In this document: positions 35,416-47,530 of the stretch, in pieces
Position numbering within the stretch: position 1 is the first letter of the stretch
Layout: every line of letters starts with the position of its first letter
From: Eutreptiella sp. 'Long Island Sound 2002'
Taxonomy: Eukaryota; Euglenozoa; Euglenophyceae; Eutreptiales; Eutreptiaceae
Assembly: GCA_964036045.1 (NCBI GenBank)
Contig: OZ038381.1
Span: 112,022,922 to 112,086,921 of the forward strand
Direction: 5' to 3'
DNA length: 64,000 nucleotides
The notes under the pieces: model-generated
What the model was told of the DNA's origin: nothing
What the model saw: the letters and a program-made list of their open reading frames with translations, nothing else
Database searches by the model: none
Translations under genes and position numbers: made by a program

Positions 35416-37170
35416 AGTGGGTAGTGGGCCCCGGCAGCCCGCCCAGAGGGCGGGCAGTCGGGGTTGGGAGAGCGCCCGACCCCGGACGCCCCCCACCCAG
35501 GCAAGAGGCGCCCCCCCCGGGCAACCTCATGCCGCCCCCACAGCGCGCAAAGCCAGCTCGCAATGGCGCGCGCTGTGGGGTCGGTGACGGGTCCCCACGC
35601 CCGCACCCCCCCGCACCCACAGCCAGTGGGTAGTGGGCCCCGGCAGCCCGCGCAGAGGGCGGGCAGTCGAGGTTGGGAGAGCGCCCGACCCCGGACGCCC
35701 CACACCCAGGCAAGAGGCGCCCCCACCGCGCACCCTCAAGCCGCCCCCACAGCGCGCAAAGCCAGCTCGCAAGAGCGCGCGTTGTGGGGCTGGTGACGGG
35801 TCTTCACGCCCGCACCCCCCCGCACCCACAGCCAGTGGGTAGTGGGCCCCGGCAGCCCGCCCAGAGGGCGGGCAGTCGGGGGTGGGAGAGCACCCGACCC
35901 CGGACGCCCCACACCCAGGCAGGAGGCGCCCCCCCCGGGCGCCCTCCTGCCGCCCCCACAGCGCGCAAAGCCAGCTCGCAAGAGCGCGCGCTGTGGGGTC
36001 GGTGACGGGTCCCCACGCCTGCACCCCCCCGCACCCACAGCCAGTGGGTAGTGGGCCCCGGCAGCCGGCCCCGAGGGCGGGCAGTCAGGAGGGGGAGAGC
36101 GCCCGACCCCGGACGCCCGACACTCAGGCAAGAGGCGCCCCCACCGCGCACCCTCAAGCCGCCCCCACAGCGCGCAAAGCCAGCTCGCAAGAGCGCGCGT
36201 TGTGGGGCTGGTGACGGGTCTTCACGCCCGCACCCCCCCGCACCCACAGCCAGTGGGTAGTGGGCCCCGGCAGCCCGCGCAGAGGGCGGGCAGTCGAGGT
36301 TGGGAGAGCGCCCGACCCCGGACGCCCCACACCCAGGCAAGAGGCGCCCCCACCGCGCACCCTCAAGCCGCCCCCACAGCGCGCAAAGCCAGCTCGCAAG
36401 AGCGCGCGTTGTGGGGCTGGTGACGGGTCTTCACGCCCGCACCCCCCCGCACCCACAGCCAGTGGGTAGTGGGCCCCGGCAGCCCGCCCAGAGGGCGGGC
36501 AGTCGGGGGTGGGAGAGCACCCGACCCCGGACGCCCCACACCCAGGCAGGAGGCGCCCCCCCCGGGCGCCCTCCTGCCGCCCCCACAGCGCGCAAAGCCA
36601 GCTCGCAAGAGCGCGCGCTGTGGGGTCGGTGACGGGTCCCCACGCCTGCACCCCCCCGCACCCACAGCCAGTGGGTAGTGGGCCCCAGCAGCCGGCCCCG
36701 AGGGCGGGCAGTCAGGAGGGGGAGAGCGCCCGACCCCGGACGCCCGACACTCAGGCAAGAGGCGCCCCCCCGGGGCAACCTCATGCCGCCCCCACAGCAC
36801 GCAAGAGCGCGCGCTGTGGGGTTGGTGACGGGTCCCCACGCCCACACCCCCCCGCACCCACGGCCAGTGGGTAGTGGGCCCCGGCAGCCAGCCCAGAGGA
36901 CGGCCGGTCAGGGGAGGGACAGCGCCTGACACCAGACGGCCCTCAAAATAGTGGCAGGCCACCCCCCCCCGGGGGCGCCCCCCCACCACACCACCCCCGC
37001 GGCACGCAGCCCCCACAGGGCATGCAGGCCAAGGGGACAGTGTTTGGCCCCCACACCCACACACCCGCGCCCACAGCACGTGGGTAGCGGACCCCAACAG
37101 CCTGCCCAGTGGGCGGGCAGTCGGGGGAGGGGGAGCGCCTGACCTCAGACGCCCCTCGCCACAACAGCCA
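35416..37170. repeat. 209-bp satellite, array B
   Basis: Continuation of array A, with regular 209-bp spacing of landmarks at 35,424, 35,633, 35,842, 36,051, 36,260, 36,469 and 36,678. Blocks of three units repeat nearly exactly at an offset of 627 bp, a higher-order repeat. Units become degenerate after about 36,900. Confidence 0.92.
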
Positions 37171-38020
37171 GGTAGGGGGGAACCGGGACCGGACCGCCCC
37201 CACCCAAGCACGCCAGACGGAGCAAGGGACCGTGGCAGGACACGCGGAGGGGCACGGACCACGTGGAACGGCCCTACCAGCGCCCAGTGCCGGGACCGCG
37301 CGAGGTGCGCACGCCACACCACCGAGAGGGGGGGGGGGCGGACGCCGCGGGAGCGCGAGCGCACACACACGCAAAGGGCACGCAGGGACTACCAGAAGGG
37401 CAACCGGACCGAGCTCGCGGAACGCACAGACCGCGTGGAATGGCGTACCAGCGAGCGAGGGTAAGGGACACCCGGACAGGACGGCCCGCCACACGCAGCG
37501 CGGAACACGCGGGGCGGGATGGGGGAAACGGGAGAGACACAACACCAGGTACCGGCCCGAGCCCCCCGAACCGGCCGCGAGCGCCGCGCACACACGGACG
37601 GGGCACTGCACCCGCCAAGGCAGTAGTGGCGCACAGCGCCACGCCTCAACCCCTAGGCTAGGCAGCCTCCGCGCCAGCCCAAGGGAGTCCCACTGGCGAC
37701 AAGCCAGTAGCACGGGCCCGGCGGCGCCGGCGCCCCGGGCGACCACGCATAAGGGGGGCGACGCAGTGGGTAAGCGCCCGCAGCCACGGCTGCGAATTGA
37801 TGCACTGACCAGGGAGTGGCGAAACGGGGAAGCCGGGGAGGGACGGGGCTCCGAGCCCTGGGAACCCGGGGGACTCCGCCACCAGTCAAGAGGTGCGTCT
37901 TGGAGGGCCCCCCACTAGGACCCGGTGGGGAGGATATCACCTGGCCCGACCAGGTGGCCCCCCGGGGCCGAAAGGCGTCTAGTACCCGCAAAATGAAACC
38001 TCAAACCTCAAACCTCACAG
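37171..38020. other. GC-rich interval, possible SINE at its right end
   Basis: Long open frames on both strands appear due to very high GC, and I do not accept them. At about 37,757-37,800 a tRNA-like stretch (gcagtgggtaagcgc, then a CGCAG/CTGCG hairpin) occurs. The interval ends at about 37,995-38,018 with three AAACCTC-like repeats, the kind of tail seen on SINEs. The tRNA fold is incomplete. Confidence 0.35.
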
Positions 38021-38609
38021 GGGGCATTCCGTTGGTTCCGTGGCCCCTCGCGCCGGGGGGAGCGGCACCGACTTCCAGATGGCGCCCTCTGTCGCTGGTT
38101 CGAAGGGCAGGTTGGCCAGTGGAACCGTGTGTGGCGCCAGCGCCCGGCCCGGGGCCGCCGCATCAAGGGCTCGTGTCGCGGGCGCGGAAGGGAGACTCAG
38201 GATGGCATCGCGCTGCGCGTCTGCTTGCAGCCACGTTTGCCAGTGCGTGGAGCCAATTTGGCGGTCGGGTTTGCCCCTCCATCGCAGGTCGTGGAAGGCT
38301 TGTAGCCAGTGGTACACTGTGGTCGGGACCGCCAGCTGGAGCTCTAGGTCGGCGGGGTGCGCCGCTGCCGGCCACACCTCCGGCCTCGCTGCCCGGGCTT
38401 TGTCCTTCAGCCTGACCTGGAGCAGGAGGGCGTGGTGTTCGCCCTCCCGTAGCGCCTTGACGATCATGCGGGTACAGTCTGCCACGCGGACCACGGCTTC
38501 GGGCCTCGGCAGGCGCTCGGGGTCGCAGACGACGATGTGCGCGTCCGCCGGGCTGAACATACAGACCACCCACTGTGGGTTCTGCTGCCCCTGTTGGGCC
38601 ACCGCCAGG
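38021..38609 (-). pseudogene. LINE copy 2, inner ORF1 fragment
   Basis: Minus-strand match to ORF1 of LINE copy 1 (31,6xx-32,2xx), from AVAQQGQQNPQWVVCMF to the first Cys of the zinc finger (TEPTECPL). It is cut at 38,609/38,610, exactly where the matching fragment at 55,272 resumes, and again at 38,021 against unrelated DNA. Confidence 0.82.
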
Positions 38610-39092
38610 TGTTGGCAGTAGGCAGCAGAGTACAAACTCCGGCGATCGCGACTCATCTGCGAGGTCGCTCGCGAGCGATAGGCCTGACAACGTAATGCAG
38701 ACGACATCAATACTACAGAGTACAGACAGAATCACGACAGAGCACAGACAGAATTACGAGAGAATAATTAGCGATTATTAAATAGCATGGTGATTGCATT
38801 TTACACATCGTATATGCATGTGCTCTGTAAGGTATTCTGAGACTGGACTTCTGTGTGTTGCACAGGGTCTTTGTGACCATGTTGACTGTGGATTCACGGA
38901 CAAGTTCAACAATTACGACGTGTATGAGCAGTGCGTTGCTTTGAGGGCAAAGGTACAAGTGTGGTCTGGATTTTGAAACAAAGTTCACGTGTTTTGCAGC
39001 ATCGGTCCTGTGCAGGAGCCTAGTGGCTTATCAGTTGGTAGCATCATCAGGTGCTTGCAGCGTGAATCTCTGACTTTCTGATCTAAAAATGA

Positions 39093-41291
39093 GTGCTGAG
39101 TACATCGTTTCGTGAATCCATGGTTAGCATCGGTGAACCTGAACTGTTGCGGCTGCGACTGTATGAGTCTACAACACGGCAACAGGCTCCGGCGGAGCCG
39201 ATGATCCTCTCAAGCCCTGTGAAAACAGCAGCGTTTGATCCACAAGAATCAGTGCCACCGACCCTGTCTGCAGCTCGCGTGCTAGTCAATGTGGAGAGGC
39301 ATCGCTGGGTTGATCAACATGGGTGTCCGCACGAGTGGCAAGCTATCAGCCACACCGGTGACCAGGTTGAGCGCTTGCATCAGGTAGAGGACGGCGTGAC
39401 TGAGCTCCGTGAAGCTATGACTGCTGTCACGGAGGCGCTGAGATCGGGACTGAACGGGGATCAGCAGGTGTTTGATCTGTTGAAAACCCACGATCATCAC
39501 TTTGCAGGCATCGCAGTCGATCTAGAGACCATGAAAGGAGACAGGGCGGCGCTGGGCAACGCCGTCACGGCTGCACAGCGCGACATCGGTGACCTATGGC
39601 GTGATCATCGAGGCCTGCAAGAGGCCCACAACACCGCTTTTTCCACGGTGGAGCGCAGCGTCAACGAACTGCTGCAGGTAGCAGCAGCGGCGCGCCTACG
39701 GCGCTTGAAGGAGTCTTCATCGCGTGCGGAGGCAGGCATCAAGAGCTGCCACGCGGCCACCGAAGGCGTGCGAGCCTCAGTGGACGCCGCCGGGCTGCAG
39801 CTCAGCAGCCACATCGACAACGTGTCCTCCCCCCTGAACGACATGGGGCAGCGCGTGGGCGCGTTGGCACGCCCGGAGGCCACCATCGCGAAGGCGTCCG
39901 AGCGCATCACGCAGGAGACGGCGGAAATCAGGAGGGTTACAGCCCCTCTTGAACAGGTCACCACTCTCCAACGTGTGGTCAATGGGTTTCAGCCGAAGGT
40001 GGGAACCTTAGAGGCTCATTACCAGACCTTAAAAATCCGGCAAACAACGGTGATAGAACAGTTAGACAGGACAGCAAGCTTGTTGGATGAGCGCACCATC
40101 ACAATCAAAGCGACGACGTCGCGCCTCAACTACTGTGAACAAACTTTGCAAACAGCGCTCAACAGAATCACCATACTGGAAAAGGGTACTGGCGCCTCCA
40201 CAGAATCTCCACCTCCTGAGCCACCCAATGACCCTCCTCCTTCTCACTCATGCTCTGGCAGCGACGGGTGCTGCCCCTGGTGTGCATCTAAGGTGTCTTC
40301 GTTGGAGGACGCCAATCAAGCCCTTGAACAAGAAGTGGCCCGGCTGAACACACAGGTGGTTGACCTCAGGGGCCGGGTGTTACACCAGAGCGAGGACAAG
40401 GCCTCTTGGAAGGCGGAAGTCTTAAGTGAAATGAGGGAGAGCCTCAAAGCCATCCGGCGCCAGCACCTGGAGGAGATCAGGGACTGTCACCATCGCCTGA
40501 TACTGGCGGAATCAGGTTCGGATCGCCTGCAAACAGATGTCATGAATCCGTTAGCCAGGAAGGTCCACGAAGTGGACAGGCAGTGTGCGTCTTTGAAACG
40601 ACAAATCCAACACAACGCCCGGGAGTTGGCGCTGGTAAAGGGACGGCAGCAAGTGCCTGGACCACCGGCCCAACTCCCGGACGTATCCACCTCCCTGAAT
40701 TTTGATGTGGCGGCAGTGGAAGCCTGAGTGGCGGAACATGACACCTCCCTCCGGGCTTTGGAGACGCAGCTCCCAGAGGTCGTGAATGGTATGGAAACCC
40801 TCGCGAATGCGGTGGAGCACATAAGAGGAAAATTACAGGAGTGGGAGGATGAGTGTGCGGATTACGGGGAGGATGGTCGAGACACCCCTAACCCTCGCCA
40901 GAGCGTGAACCCCGACCCCAGCCTTTCCCATCCCACTTACCCCGTCAAGGCCGAGCCTGGGGCTCCGCCACATGTTTCGACGGGAGAGGGCACTCGTTTT
41001 TCCCATTGCCTGTATGGAGAAACTACGCCTGCACCGGGGGTTAGGCAGTTTTCTGGGTTGGGGGACATCCTGAGGCCGCACACCAACCCCTCCACCCCAA
41101 AGCCGCCGGCAAACGCCCCCACATTGCTACATGAGGCGGGTGGCGCTACGTTTGACCTTCCAGGGCTGGACATGAAAGGCACCACCCATGATGGGGAGAA
41201 GCACCTGAGTTTTTCCAACGTGCAGGAATTTTTCAAGAGTGACCCCCTCTCAGCTATGGGTAACTTGCCTTCGTTCTGGGGGGGCGGGTAA
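39093..41291 (+). pseudogene. Gypsy2 N-terminal coiled-coil Gag region
   Basis: An open run of 544 residues, an in-frame TGA (40,725-40,727), then 187 more residues in the same frame. The first part is strongly helical with many heptad-like stretches (for example residues ~100-350 and ~400-540), separated by a Pro/Ser segment with Cys pairs (CSGSDGCCPWC). The second part is a Pro-rich linker. A frameshift in a G-run near 41,280 leads to the capsid segment. Such a long coiled-coil N-terminus is unusual for Ty3/gypsy Gag. It may mediate particle assembly (inference). Confidence 0.6.
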
Positions 41292-42563
41292 GTCCCCAGT
41301 CCTGGGCAAACCCGACCTAGGGTCTTTTTCTGTACCTGATGGCTCCGTGCCCGGCAGTGCCCCCACCCACAAAGACCCGAATGTTCAGGTCAGGGCGCTG
41401 TTCGGCACCGACAAGCTGGAGTTAGAAACCCTAGACCCTGAGACTAGGCAAGTCATTAAAGACCTCCTCAAGAGGCCGGTCTTCCGAGGGGACTGGGCCA
41501 CGTTTGAGCCCGAATGGGACCGTTACAGGGGATTTTGGTGTAAGCGCATGGCGCCAGATCTCCTAGCATACGTTTTCTGCTCGTGTTTCCCAGACGAAGG
41601 GAACTTATACGCCAGTCTGGTTCGGGATGCCGGCTGGACATACGAACAGATATACGGCGTGGCCTCTACTATCGGCCAGGGCAGGGTGTCCGGCGAACTC
41701 CTGGAAAAGCAATGGATTGCAATGGACCTGCCCCGCCCGAAAACTGTGGCCAACTACAGCCTCTGGATAATCCAGTGGGTGTTACACGCTCGCCGCACGG
41801 CGCGCAAGTGGGCCATCACCCCACAGCGTGCCAAACAGGTGTAGTAGAGGCGCTTGAGCGTAATGGAGGCTACGGGGCGGAATTTGCCGACCTGGCAAAG
41901 TTAGAGGCACTACACGGTGAGTTCACCTGGGAGGCTGCGCACTCCGAAGTGTTGTACGAACTCACCTGGCGCGATAAGCGCAAGTGGCAACAAAAACGCC
42001 ATGACGAGGCGCAAACGGCAACTCCGGTGCAGACGCGCAGCGCCTCGGCACCCGCAGCCTTCAAGGGCGCATGCCACAACTGCGGTGAAAAGGGACATCG
42101 GGCGGCAGACTGCCCCAAGCCCAAGAAGGCGGATGACCATCGGGACCGCACTCCTGGCCGTAAAACTGGCAAGGGGAAGGGCAAAGGCAAGGGCAAAGGC
42201 AAGGGGCAGCGCGGCGACTCTTCCAGGGGTAGCGGGTCTTGGGGAGACCGCAAGCCTCGCCAGGGGGACGACAAAGCTGCCGCCCAAGGCTTGACCCCGA
42301 GTCAACAGAGACAGGTTGACTGGGCCCTCCGACATGCCACTAAAATGGCCAATGATGACAAGTGCATGTGGTGTGGGGGTGACCACCACCCTGCCGAGTG
42401 CCAATATCATGTGAATAAAAATGTTGCCCGTGCCCGGCAGGCCCAAGTGGATGCCAAAGATGGTAAGCCTGCCGAGGCAGTCCCTCAGGGAAGGCCGACG
42501 GAGGCCCAACCCGCGGCAGCCAACGCGCCGACAAGGGGCCGCTCCAGGAACCCGCGTCAGTAG
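41292..42563 (+). pseudogene. Gypsy2 capsid and zinc-knuckle Gag region
   Basis: Frame 41,239-41,844 encodes a capsid-like helical region (FEPEWDRYRGFWCKR, NYSLWIIQWVLHARRTARKW). After a frameshift near 41,844 the next frame carries a perfect CCHC knuckle (CHNCGEKGHRAADC, about 42,072-42,113), a Gly-Lys tail (about 42,165-42,210) and a near-CCHC motif (CMWCGGDHHPAEC, about 42,364-42,402). It ends at TAG 42,561-42,563. Confidence 0.8.
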
Positions 42564-42699
42564 AGACGTCCGGGGTGGCTTACGAGAGGCGAGCGCCGCG
42601 CTCGCAAGAGACTAGCCAGGCTGCGGGACGCTGACCATACTGCTGGCACCCCGCAGGCTCGGCCGGCGTTGACGGATCCACCCCCTGTACGGACTCCGT

Positions 42700-43594
42700 C
42701 GGCGCTGAAGGTCATCATTTCTACTGCAACCATACGGTCGGTGCCGGTGAGCCCAATATACGGTGCTCGTAAGCGCCGTACCCTCTGACGACCCCGAATA
42801 TGTGCGTTGCGTCGCCGGCGCTCGCCTGGTTCAACAGGCACGCACCGGGAATTGGTGGTGCAGGGCAGTGCCTGCTGGAGAACGGGTGAAGAGAGCCCAG
42901 CGCCTACCCTGGTCGACTCAGGGAGCCAGGCTTTTGCCATCGCTCCCCCCTCATTTTTTCCGAGAGGTACGCTCCAACCGGCGCAGAATCCCCTTGCCAT
43001 TACGTCCGTAGGAGGGGACGTGGTGGCAGGGGGGACAATGGGGGCCTTGCTGGATCTGACCGTGCCCGTGCGGGACCGGCATGGAGTCGAGGGGTTTTTG
43101 ACCTGCGAGCAGCTCTTTGTATACTCCGCCGAAATCAGCAATGGCTGTATAGTCGGCTACCCATTCCTCAAATGCTATGGGTTACAACTTGATGCCTCTC
43201 GGGACTGCCTAGTGGATACGTTGCAGAGTACTCCGAACCTACTGTCCCGCGGGAAGTGGGGACCGACCCTAATCTCCCCTCTCCTTTGATTGCGGAGGCT
43301 CCCGGCGAGGAAACTCCCAGTATAAAATGGACGACATGGGCTGCCGCCATCACGCAGACGTCGGCCTCTTTAGGACAACAAGTGGCGGCGGTAGCTGTGG
43401 CGGTGCAGCAAGCCACCACAGTAGCCACCGTCATGTCAGCGACCCGCAACGCTAGCTTAGGAGTGGAGCAGCCGTTACCCTCTCCTCCCAAGCAGCAGTT
43501 GGTAACCCCACCCATACAGCCCGTTACCGTCTGCCAGTGTGTCTCGGTAGGTTTAGTGGCACCAGATAGACAGTTTGATTGTGATGATTCGTAA
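42700..43594 (+). pseudogene. Gypsy2 protease region
   Basis: The frame ending at 43,289 includes PTLVDSGSQAFAI (D-S-G at about 42,915), a retropepsin-like active site, followed by GALLDLTVPV and GCIVGYPFLKCYGL, the usual C-terminal hydrophobic motif. A frameshift near 43,256 moves into the pol frame, which has an Ala/Val/Thr-rich linker and stops at 43,592-43,594. Confidence 0.65.
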
Positions 43595-43621
43595 TGTTTG
43601 GTTCAGTAGTATGAGGACAGT

Positions 43622-45361
43622 ATGGGGGACCCGCAGTATGCAGACCTTCTTCGGACCGGACCCCCATATTCTATGGAGTGGAAAACCATAGCTCAGGCTA
43701 GGTACAAGCCACCACAGTCCATACCCCCCCCTACCGCCACGAGGGAAGCCGGGGACGGAGTTCCCCGCTTCATACCCCCCCCCGAAGTCGAGCCACAGCA
43801 GTTTAGGTGCCAGTGCCTGCGGCAGTGTGGGTGTCATTTAGCCGTAGATCCCAACGGCGGTACCGAGAGCGAGCAAGGGTTATCCGAGGCCGAGTCAGAA
43901 GAGGGCGAGCCTTTTTTAGCTCGGCCCCTGACAACCCCCTCCCCTGTCCACACCGCGTTCCAAGACAGCTTCGCCGGGGGGTGGGGATACCACCAGAACC
44001 ACAACGGCCAATGGAGGGGAGAAGCCCTTCCAGAACCCCCCACAAGACAGCCCAGGCTCTCCGGTACGGACCCCCCCACGGACAAGCAGGTCGTCCAACG
44101 GTACGGTCGCTTCCCAGGATCCAGTTCAGGTACCACCTCGGTACGGCCCGTCCGCATTTCTAAGAAGGCTCAGGCACTACCAACCGCAGCTCGGCGCAAG
44201 GCGCTACATAAGTCAGCGAGTCGTACTTATAAAACCGAGGCATACGCAGTACTGCCGAGTCTCAAGCAAGAGATTTTGGCATGGGCAGGGGTTTTGGGAA
44301 GGGAGCAGCAGTCCATGGTTGATGCATTCGCCCAAAGATGCAATGCCCAGTTCCCACGGTTTTCGACGCAGGCCCAGGATGCCTTCTCCAAGGACTGGGG
44401 CCGGGACCACCTATGGATTAATGCCCCCTTCTCTAGAATGCAGGATGTCGTCCTCAAGGCCATCATGGACCAGGCCCAAGGGATAATGATTGTCCCTGTG
44501 TGGAAGGCACATGATTGGTTTTGGGAGTTGGGGGAGGTAGCCCTGGATTGGTGGGACTTGCCGGCGGACCAACCGGTCTACCAGGACAATGCGGGTTTTG
44601 TCCTCCCGCCATCCAGAGGCTGGACCACCAGGGTGGTTCTTTTTGATGCATTCTCCAGCAACGTCCGGGACAGTGCCTGCGACGCAGTTGCTGGTGGGTA
44701 TGAGGGTGATACTGACACCTCTCCCCGGTTACGGGACCTCGTTGAACATGACGCCAAGGGGAAATACTACCGCCCACGGTCTCAACGGTCGGTGCGGGCG
44801 GCAGTGCAGGCGGACCAGGAGGACCCCTGCTGTGCGGAAATACGGGCCCAATTACAGGGGTCCTTCAAAGAAAAAAATTTTCAACACACACCCATCAAGG
44901 AGGTCCCGCGGGATCTCCGGCCGCACCGGGAGCATGCCATACCCTATAAAACTGCCACCCCACAGCCGCAGAAATATGTGCCATACCGCACGTGCGGCAT
45001 ACGAGACGCGGCTTTCCGCGAACTTGTTAACAAGTTTATTGCCCGAGGCTTCTTGCAGAAGTCTGATTCGGTGTGGGGTGCACGGGCCTTTGTGGTCCCC
45101 AAGCCTGGGGGAAAATGGAGGCTGGTAATTGATTACCGCCACCTGAACTCCCAGGTCAGCGACGACCCCTTTCCCCTCCCGGTCATAGAGAATTTGATCC
45201 TCTCGCAGGGTAAAAATGCACTTTGGTCCGTCTTTGACCACGAAGACGGGTTTCACCAAATGCATTTAGCGCCTGAAAGCAGGCAATGTACGGCCTTCCT
45301 GACACCATGGGGGGTGTACGAATGGCTGGTACTCCCCATGGGCCTAAAAACGGCACCCTAG
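43622..45361 (+). pseudogene. Gypsy2 Pol N-terminus: Dam-like domain and RT start
   Basis: A Pro-rich leader, then at about 44,315-44,560 a domain reading VDAFAQRCNAQFPRF, WINAPFSRMQDVV and GIMIVPVWKAHDWFWEL. This matches the pattern of the Dam-like (N-P-P-F) domain known from DIRS elements, with N-A-P-F at 44,420-44,431. RT follows from about 44,950: FVVPKPGGKWRLVIDYRHLN, WSVFDHEDGFHQM (motif A) and WLVLPMGLKTAP (motif B). It ends at TAG 45,359-45,361, with the same frame continuing. Confidence 0.78.
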
Positions 45362-46960
45362 GCATACCGGCGCATGGTGGCGGCCTGCCTGGATACCGGG
45401 TTTGGGGACAAGAAAAGTTTCACAAAACGGTTTCGTACAAAGCCGTACATTGATCACCTGCTACACGGTACCCCTGACCGGGACAATTTGGAGATAAACG
45501 AAAAACTGGGTCGTCTCTGCATAGAGGACCATGAGCGTCAGCTACGGGAGTTGTTTGAAATTTTGGCACACTACAAGCTCTCCCTGAAGCCCGAAAAGTG
45601 CAAAATGTTCGTCACTCGCGTTAAATCTTGTGGACACATACTCACACCCGGGGGTAGGCACAGGGACCCTGAAAAGGTAGCCGCCATTGAACGGTGGCGG
45701 TGGGAGGACATTACCACTCCCACCCACCTTAAGGGATTCCTCGGGTTTACACAGTGGTATAGCGTGTACATACATGACTACGTGCGCATGGCCGCCCCCC
45801 TGCAAATGGCCTTGCAAGGTATGTGCCTCACAAAGGCCCAGAAAAAGGCCCAAAAATACCAGCGGCAAACTGATTTGCTGCCTGGTACTGGTACCCGCCA
45901 AAGGGCCAAATTTTCCAAAATGAGCCAGGAAGAACTGGTACAACATTACAAACTCCAGGGGAAGATTTACTGGACCCCCGAAATGAAGGAGGCGTTTGAG
46001 GAGCTGAAACAACGCTTCCAAAAGGAGGTGATACTCCAATTTCCTGATCTCAGCAAGGACTGGTGGATCACTGTTGATTCCAGTACCTTCGCGTTTGGGG
46101 GTACACTGGAGCAGGAGGATGCTAACGGCAACCTCCGCCCAGTGGCGTTTTTTTCGAAAACGTTACAGGGCACCAGGACCAAACGGCCTGACGGGTCCTA
46201 CCACAAAACGGGCCAGTTGAACTGGCACATTTCGGATCAGGAAATGTACGGGATTGTCGCCACCCTGTACAAGTTTAGAAGCTGGTTGCAAACGGGGGTA
46301 AAAATCAAATGCCGCACGGACCACAAAAGTTTGGAGTCCTGGGTCAAAGAGACCTTCGACCACATGGGTTGTCCAGTGGGTAGGCGGTCCCGTTGGCACC
46401 AGCTTTTGGCAAGGTTCCCCCTGGAAGTTGTCTACATCAAGGGGGAAGACAACGGGGCAGCGGATGTGTTGTCTAGGTGGGCATACCCTGCTTACCTGGC
46501 CAACCCCCACACCAACCTGCATGGGAGCGATGTCGACCAAGCCGGTTGGGATGCATCGGAGCGGGAAACTGCGCAGTGGGTCGACGCAGCACTGGCACGG
46601 TCAGCCCCTACGGTCGACCCCGAGCCCCACCATACCCCCTTACCACCTCGCACATGGAACACCCCGGATGGAGAACGGTTGAAACACCTGGACCTTAGTA
46701 CCGACCAAGCACGGGTCCACGGGGTGGAAGTGAACTGCACATTGCCAATCACGGGTCAAAGCCTGGCAGGAGCAGTTCGTCAGTGGCTTGCGGACTTACG
46801 GCCCGTTAGTCATAGTGACGGGACCTCAGAGTTCTTTAAGGACAGAGAGCTCACAGAAACAGGCCGAAAGGGCCCGCAGCCAGCAGGCATTCGTCAATGC
46901 ATTGCCTACGGGACCCTGACGTGCTACGGTGCGCCAGCTACCACACACCATGTCCGGTGA
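45362..46960 (+). pseudogene. Gypsy2 RT C-terminus and RNase H
   Basis: Same frame as the upstream RT. The catalytic box reads Y-I-D-H (45,446-45,457), where Y-I-D-D is expected, so one catalytic aspartate is lost. RNase H follows with WWITVDSSTFAFGG, QEMYGIVATLYKF, CRTDHKSLESW and GAADVLSRW, the usual acidic positions. A frameshift near 46,940 passes to the integrase N-terminal segment. Confidence 0.83.
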
Positions 46961-47465
46961 CGTAGTCAGTGTGCGCCATGATTCGTGCAAGTACGCACGC
47001 AATGCCCCGGATGCACAAGGGTTGCATTGGAGGTCCAAGCGACGCCAGGCTAGGGCGTATTTGGACGCAGAATGCTGGTACCAGGGCGCGGCCGCCTTGA
47101 TGCGCCACACCCTTCCTGCCGACTGTTGGGACGGTCCCAATACGGCTATGCTGCGCGCGCTTACCGCTTACTATGAGAATGCACATCCACAAACTGAGCC
47201 CCCCACGCACGTACAGTGCTACCAGGCCATGCAGGCGTGGTGTAGAGCAGGGCGCAAAAAGGAGGGAGATATGCCTGATAAGGGCACCGTCATGATGCCC
47301 CCTCCGACTGAGTTCCTGTTTCACAACTGGGCCCCGCACTACGAGACTGACCCTGCCCTGAAAGGGGAGTATGCGGCTGCTAGGACTGGCGTGGCGGAGC
47401 ACCGACGCGCGGACCGGCATGTTAACGGCCGGGGGCAACTCCTTGACCACCATTACGTGATAGTG
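46929..47465 (+). pseudogene. Gypsy2 segment before integrase, 5' side of the DIRS insertion
   Basis: Open segment that ends at codon GTG 47,463-47,465, where the DIRS element starts. The four or five residues past 47,465 belong to the DIRS terminus. The same frame resumes at 52,440 on the other side with no duplicated base, so the DIRS inserted between two codons of the integrase region. Confidence 0.75.
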
Positions 47466-47530
47466 TCGGATTTACCCGAATAGGTGAGGAGGAAAGAAGA
47501 GATGGCGAAGCAATAGCACTACACAAGACA

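Noticed and set aside
37109-37918. 269-residue plus and 267-residue minus ORFs in GC-rich DNA after the satellite
   Set aside because: High GC removes stops in all frames; no domain, start context or conservation visible.
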